From the NCBI GenBank assembly GCA_035532755.1, contig DATKQI010000180.1, positions 1-8,641 of the forward strand: a DNA stretch of 8,641 nucleotides, written 5' to 3'. Position numbers and translations under genes: made by a program. Under the pieces are notes generated by a model that was not told where the DNA came from, ran no database searches, and was given only the letters and a program-made list of their open reading frames with translations. Each line of letters opens with the position of its first letter. Position 1 is the stretch's first letter. Below, piece by piece: positions 6,299 through 8,641 of this stretch. Source of the DNA: DATKQI01 sp035532755. GTDB taxonomy: Bacteria; Pseudomonadota; Alphaproteobacteria; Acetobacterales; Acetobacteraceae.

Positions 6299-6303
6299 AT
6301 GCG

Positions 6304-6777
6304 ATGTCCATCACGGCCACTCCGAACGGGGCCGGCGGCTGGATCGTGGAATGCGGCGGGGAGACCGTTACGCTGGCGCCGGCGCCTTCGGCCAGCCCCG
6401 CCATCTCCACCCCCGCGCCGGGCGGCGTGCGGCCGGGCATGCCCGGCGGCGGCACGATGCACTTGCGCGCGCCCATCGCGCCCGCTCCGCCTCATGTCGG
6501 GGTGCTGCATCTGCACGTGGAAAGCGGGCTGCACGAAACCGGCCCCGCGCGCCCCGTGCTCAGCCTGCCGCCCGGTGCGGAGAACCACCATGCCACGCCG
6601 GCGCGGCTGGCGGCGCTGCGGGAAGGGCTGGGCGGGGCCTGGCCGGACGGGCTGCGGGTGCGGGTGCATGCCGGGGCGGAAGGGGCCGACATGGGCGCGG
6701 TGCGGACGGTCCTGGCCAGTGCCGGCCTGCCACCCGGCGTGCCGCTGGACGTGGTGGGGGCGGGCGATGGCCGATGA
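6304..6777 (+). CDS. Hypothetical small soluble protein, paired with the membrane protein gene
   Basis: A 157-residue protein of no family I recognise. It begins with a short beta-like segment (MSITATPNGAGGWIVECGGE). A Pro/Ala/Gly-rich, probably disordered stretch follows (about residues 26-63). Next is a His-containing strand region (VGVLHLHVESGLHETG, 65-80, then an HH pair at 95-96). The C-terminal part has a helix (PARLAALREGL), a strand (DGLRVRVHAG), a helix (GAVRTVLASAG) and a last strand (PLDVVGAG). The end therefore looks like a small alpha/beta fold. There is no signal peptide or membrane segment. Eight of its histidines fall within residues 53-122, but no metal-binding motif is clear. 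Its end overlaps the next gene by 11 nt, so the two are very likely co-expressed and may interact. Whether they are host genes or phage-carried cargo cannot be told from here. Confidence 0.65.
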   Translation: MSITATPNGAGGWIVECGGETVTLAPAPSASPAISTPAPGGVRPGMPGGGTMHLRAPIAPAPPHVGVLHLHVESGLHETGPARPVLSLPPGAENHHATPARLAALREGLGGAWPDGLRVRVHAGAEGADMGAVRTVLASAGLPPGVPLDVVGAGDGR

Positions 6778-7438
6778 TCCCTCCGCGATGCACCAGGCCG
6801 CGGTGGCGAATTACCGCGATACGGTGAAATGGCTGACGGCGGGCTTCGCCGGGGTGGGGGCGGTGTTCGTGGCCGGCACGTCACTCGCCTCCATCGGGTC
6901 CGCCACCGGCTGGCGGCTCGGTGTCGCGCTTGCGGCGGCGGTGGGGGCGCTGGCGTGCATCGGCGCCTGCCTGTCCCTGTTGCTGGACCTGCTGGCGCCG
7001 AACGCGGTGTTCGCCGATGCCGCGCGCACCGATGCCGCGCTGCGCGCATGGATCGACAGCCACGCCGATTCCCTGCTGCCGGCGGAGGATGGCGCCAGCG
7101 TGATCGCCTGCCTGGACCGGCTGCACCGGCTGCGCGAGCAGATGGGGCCGCTGTGGGCGATTCCGGCGATGCCCGATCCGGATGCCGCCACCGCGGCGGC
7201 GTTGCGGTTTCGCGACCGGCTGGCCGGGGACTACGACGCGCTGCAGCCGGTGGTGGCGCAGCTTGCCATGTATGCCGAATCATACCGGTTGCGGCACGAC
7301 CTCGCGCGGGCCAAGCGCCCGCTGTTCGGCTTCGCCCTGGGTGCGGCGGTGCTGCTGGGCACCTTCGCCTGGGCCGCCAACCCGCCGGCCCATCCCAAGC
7401 CCGCCGGGCCGCTGGTGGTGATCAACCGGGCGCGGTGA
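6767..7438 (+). CDS. Hypothetical three-helix membrane protein
   Basis: A 223-residue protein starting at ATG 6767, inside the end of the previous gene. The frame is open upstream through the terminase and repeat region, but only this part is protein-like. After a polar N-terminus (MADDPSAMHQAAVANYRDTV) come two hydrophobic segments (about residues 22-44 and 51-76) forming a membrane hairpin. A helical, mostly charged domain of about 105 residues follows (80-185). A third hydrophobic segment (about 186-204) then leads to a short Pro-rich tail (NPPAHPKPAGPLVVINRAR). No enzyme motif is seen. A helical hairpin with an attached helical domain and terminal helix would suit a membrane sensor, anchor or pore component, and similar plans occur in phage-defence effectors and in host stress proteins. 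No specific function can be claimed. Co-expression with the 6304 gene is supported by the overlap. Confidence 0.75.
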   Translation: MADDPSAMHQAAVANYRDTVKWLTAGFAGVGAVFVAGTSLASIGSATGWRLGVALAAAVGALACIGACLSLLLDLLAPNAVFADAARTDAALRAWIDSHADSLLPAEDGASVIACLDRLHRLREQMGPLWAIPAMPDPDAATAAALRFRDRLAGDYDALQPVVAQLAMYAESYRLRHDLARAKRPLFGFALGAAVLLGTFAWAANPPAHPKPAGPLVVINRAR

Positions 7439-7505
7439 AGGTGGGCGCCGGTCCTTCCAGCCTATGAAGGCGGACAAGTCTTTGAAGGCGGGCCGGAAAA
7501 GGCGT

Positions 7506-8641
7506 ATGAAACGCCATGTATCGGACAACGGCGGTTCCCCGGCCCGGCGCGTGCACGAACGCTTGTTCGCCGCACAGCATGACGTGACCGGCCCGATGCC
7601 AGGAAACGCCGATATTCCGGGGATGAACAAGATCGCAGCACCCGGCACCGCCATCGTCGGCATCGGCGCATCCGCGGGCGGGATCGAGGCACTGACCCGG
7701 TTCCTGAAGGCCATGCCGGCCGACAGCGGCATGGGTTTCGTGGTGGTGCTGCACCTGGACCCGAGCCACGAGAGCCAGTTGGCCCATGTGCTGGCTTCCT
7801 CCACGGCGATGGAGGTCGTGGATGTGGCGGACGGCATGCCGGTGCTGCCCAATCGCGTGCATGTGATCGTGCCGGACCGGTATCTGACCGTGCGTGGCGG
7901 GGCGCTGCGGCTGAGCGAGCCGACGGAGGCGCATGGCCACCGCTATCCGGTCGATATACTCTTTGAATCCCTGGCCGAGGACCAGCACGAACGCGCGATC
8001 GGCATCATCCTGTCCGGCACCGGCACGAACGGCACGCACGGGCTGCAGGCGCTGAAGGCGGAAGGCGGGCTGGTCCTGGTGCAGGACCCGGCGACCGCGC
8101 GGTTCGACGGCATGCCGGGCAGCGCCATCTCCGCCGGCATGGCGGACCAGGTTCTCGCCCCGGAGGAGATGCCGGCGGTACTGCTGCGCTATCTGCGCCA
8201 CGGCTACATCGCCGACCCGCAAGCTCTGGCAACCGCACCGGACGGGGCGCCGGGGCTCGATGCGCTGCTGGGCATCCTGCACGCGCAATCCGGCCACGCG
8301 TTCACCGGCTACAAGCCCGAAACGCTGGTGCGCCGGGTGCACCGGCGCATGGGGCTCGCCAACCTCGACGATCTGGGGAGCTATACCGATGCGGTGCGCG
8401 CGGACCCGGCGGAGCAGAAGGCGCTGGCGCGGGACCTGATGATCAGCGTGACCGGCTTCTTCCGCGATCCGGAAGCCTGGCAGGCGCTGGACGAGGCGGT
8501 GATCGCCCCGCTGGTGGCCCTCCGCGCGGCGGACCAGCCCATCCGCATCTGGGTGCCCTGCTGCGCGACCGGGGAGGAAGCCTACACCGTCGCGATGCTC
8601 GTGGCCGAGCGCGCGGCGGCGGCGGGGAAGCGGTTCGACCT
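7506..8641 (+). CDS. CheB-CheR fusion protein, N-terminal part (C-terminus beyond window)
   Basis: A partial gene giving 378 residues before the window ends. Possible in-frame starts are 7464, 7506, 7596 and 7623. The CheB homology begins just after 7623, and 7506 has a weak AAAAGG upstream, so I use it with caution. Numbering is from 7506. Residues about 48-228 form a CheB methylesterase domain: GIGASAGG with nucleophile Ser56, and VVLHLDPSH with His83. The third catalytic position falls in SGTGTNGTHGL and is Asn175, where Asp is expected. Residues about 245-378 start a CheR methyltransferase. It has the N-terminal helical region (TGYKPETLVRRVHRRMG), the conserved SVTGFFRDPEAW and SAM motif I as WVPCCATGEEAY, with Cys352 where Gly is usual. 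In this family such fusions usually continue into coiled-coil, PAS or histidine-kinase parts. They modify or regulate chemoreceptor-like signalling. There is no response-regulator receiver domain in front of CheB. Confidence 0.9.
   Translation, partial: MKRHVSDNGGSPARRVHERLFAAQHDVTGPMPGNADIPGMNKIAAPGTAIVGIGASAGGIEALTRFLKAMPADSGMGFVVVLHLDPSHESQLAHVLASSTAMEVVDVADGMPVLPNRVHVIVPDRYLTVRGGALRLSEPTEAHGHRYPVDILFESLAEDQHERAIGIILSGTGTNGTHGLQALKAEGGLVLVQDPATARFDGMPGSAISAGMADQVLAPEEMPAVLLRYLRHGYIADPQALATAPDGAPGLDALLGILHAQSGHAFTGYKPETLVRRVHRRMGLANLDDLGSYTDAVRADPAEQKALARDLMISVTGFFRDPEAWQALDEAVIAPLVALRAADQPIRIWVPCCATGEEAYTVAMLVAERAAAAGKRFD

Larger units (their letters stand above)
5884..6303. other. Non-coding divergent region between phage operon and plus-strand genes
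   Basis: These 420 bases lie between the terL start (minus strand) and the first plus-strand gene. Short open frames cross them on both strands, but they run through the repeats and have no gene-like composition or ribosome-binding sites. The stretch holds an AT-rich island at about 5934-5966, a decayed and an intact copy of the palindromic repeat, a G-tract, and a leader before the 6304 gene. That leader contains a small hairpin, TGCCC/GGGCA, at 6256-6269. No tRNA, integrase remnant or attachment-site duplication is visible. Confidence 0.7.

Noticed and set aside
5675..6766. Upstream part of the long plus-strand frame that ends at 7438.
   Set aside because: It crosses the terminase gene, both repeats and the 6304 gene in another frame. 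Protein-like composition starts only at the ATG at 6767.
7439..7505. Possible terminator between the membrane protein gene and the CheB-CheR gene.
   Set aside because: Only a 5-bp stem (CCTTC/GAAGG, 7453-7470) without a T-run is present, which is too weak to call.
7422..8342. A 306-codon minus-strand frame opposite the CheB-CheR gene.
   Set aside because: The plus strand encodes clear CheB and CheR motifs; the minus frame is compositional shadow.

Overview
The window is high-GC DNA from a probable alphaproteobacterium. Base composition, protein style and the repeat family (a '...TCATGCCGGC...GCCGGCATCCAGG' palindrome) suggest Rhodospirillales/Acetobacteraceae or a relative. That placement is an inference from gene style; no rRNA or marker gene is present.

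Positions 1-5883 hold a compact tailed-phage head-morphogenesis operon, read entirely on the minus strand and therefore from right to left. The order is large terminase (4483-5883), SPP1 gp6-like portal (3089-4483), a small scaffold-like protein (2694-3092), an HK97-fold major capsid protein resembling the N4 gp56 group (1221-2543), a small beta-rich decoration-type protein (909-1217), and two likely head-completion or connector proteins (530-907 and 1-530, the last cut by the window edge). Most junctions are 1-4 nt overlaps or gaps, which implies translational coupling. The exception is the scaffold/capsid junction, which holds a 150-nt spacer filled by a palindromic bacterial repeat and a G-rich tract. 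All complete phage genes are intact, so this is an undamaged module. No small terminase or prohead protease is visible.

Positions 5884-6303 are non-coding. They contain an AT-rich island with a candidate terL promoter/operator and two further copies of the palindromic repeat, one of them decayed. This is probably the border between the phage module and host or accessory genes.

On the plus strand follow two overlapping genes of unknown function: a small soluble His/Pro/Gly-rich protein (6304-6777) and a three-helix membrane protein (6767-7438). After them begins a CheB-CheR fusion protein (7506 to the window end), a methylesterase-like plus methyltransferase protein typical of large chemotaxis-like hybrid regulators. 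Its CheB half has Asn where the catalytic Asp is expected, and its CheR SAM-binding motif has Cys in place of a usual Gly.

The main points for a second look are the repeat/G-tract insertion inside the phage operon, the altered CheB and CheR catalytic motifs, and the unrecognised soluble/membrane gene pair next to the phage module.
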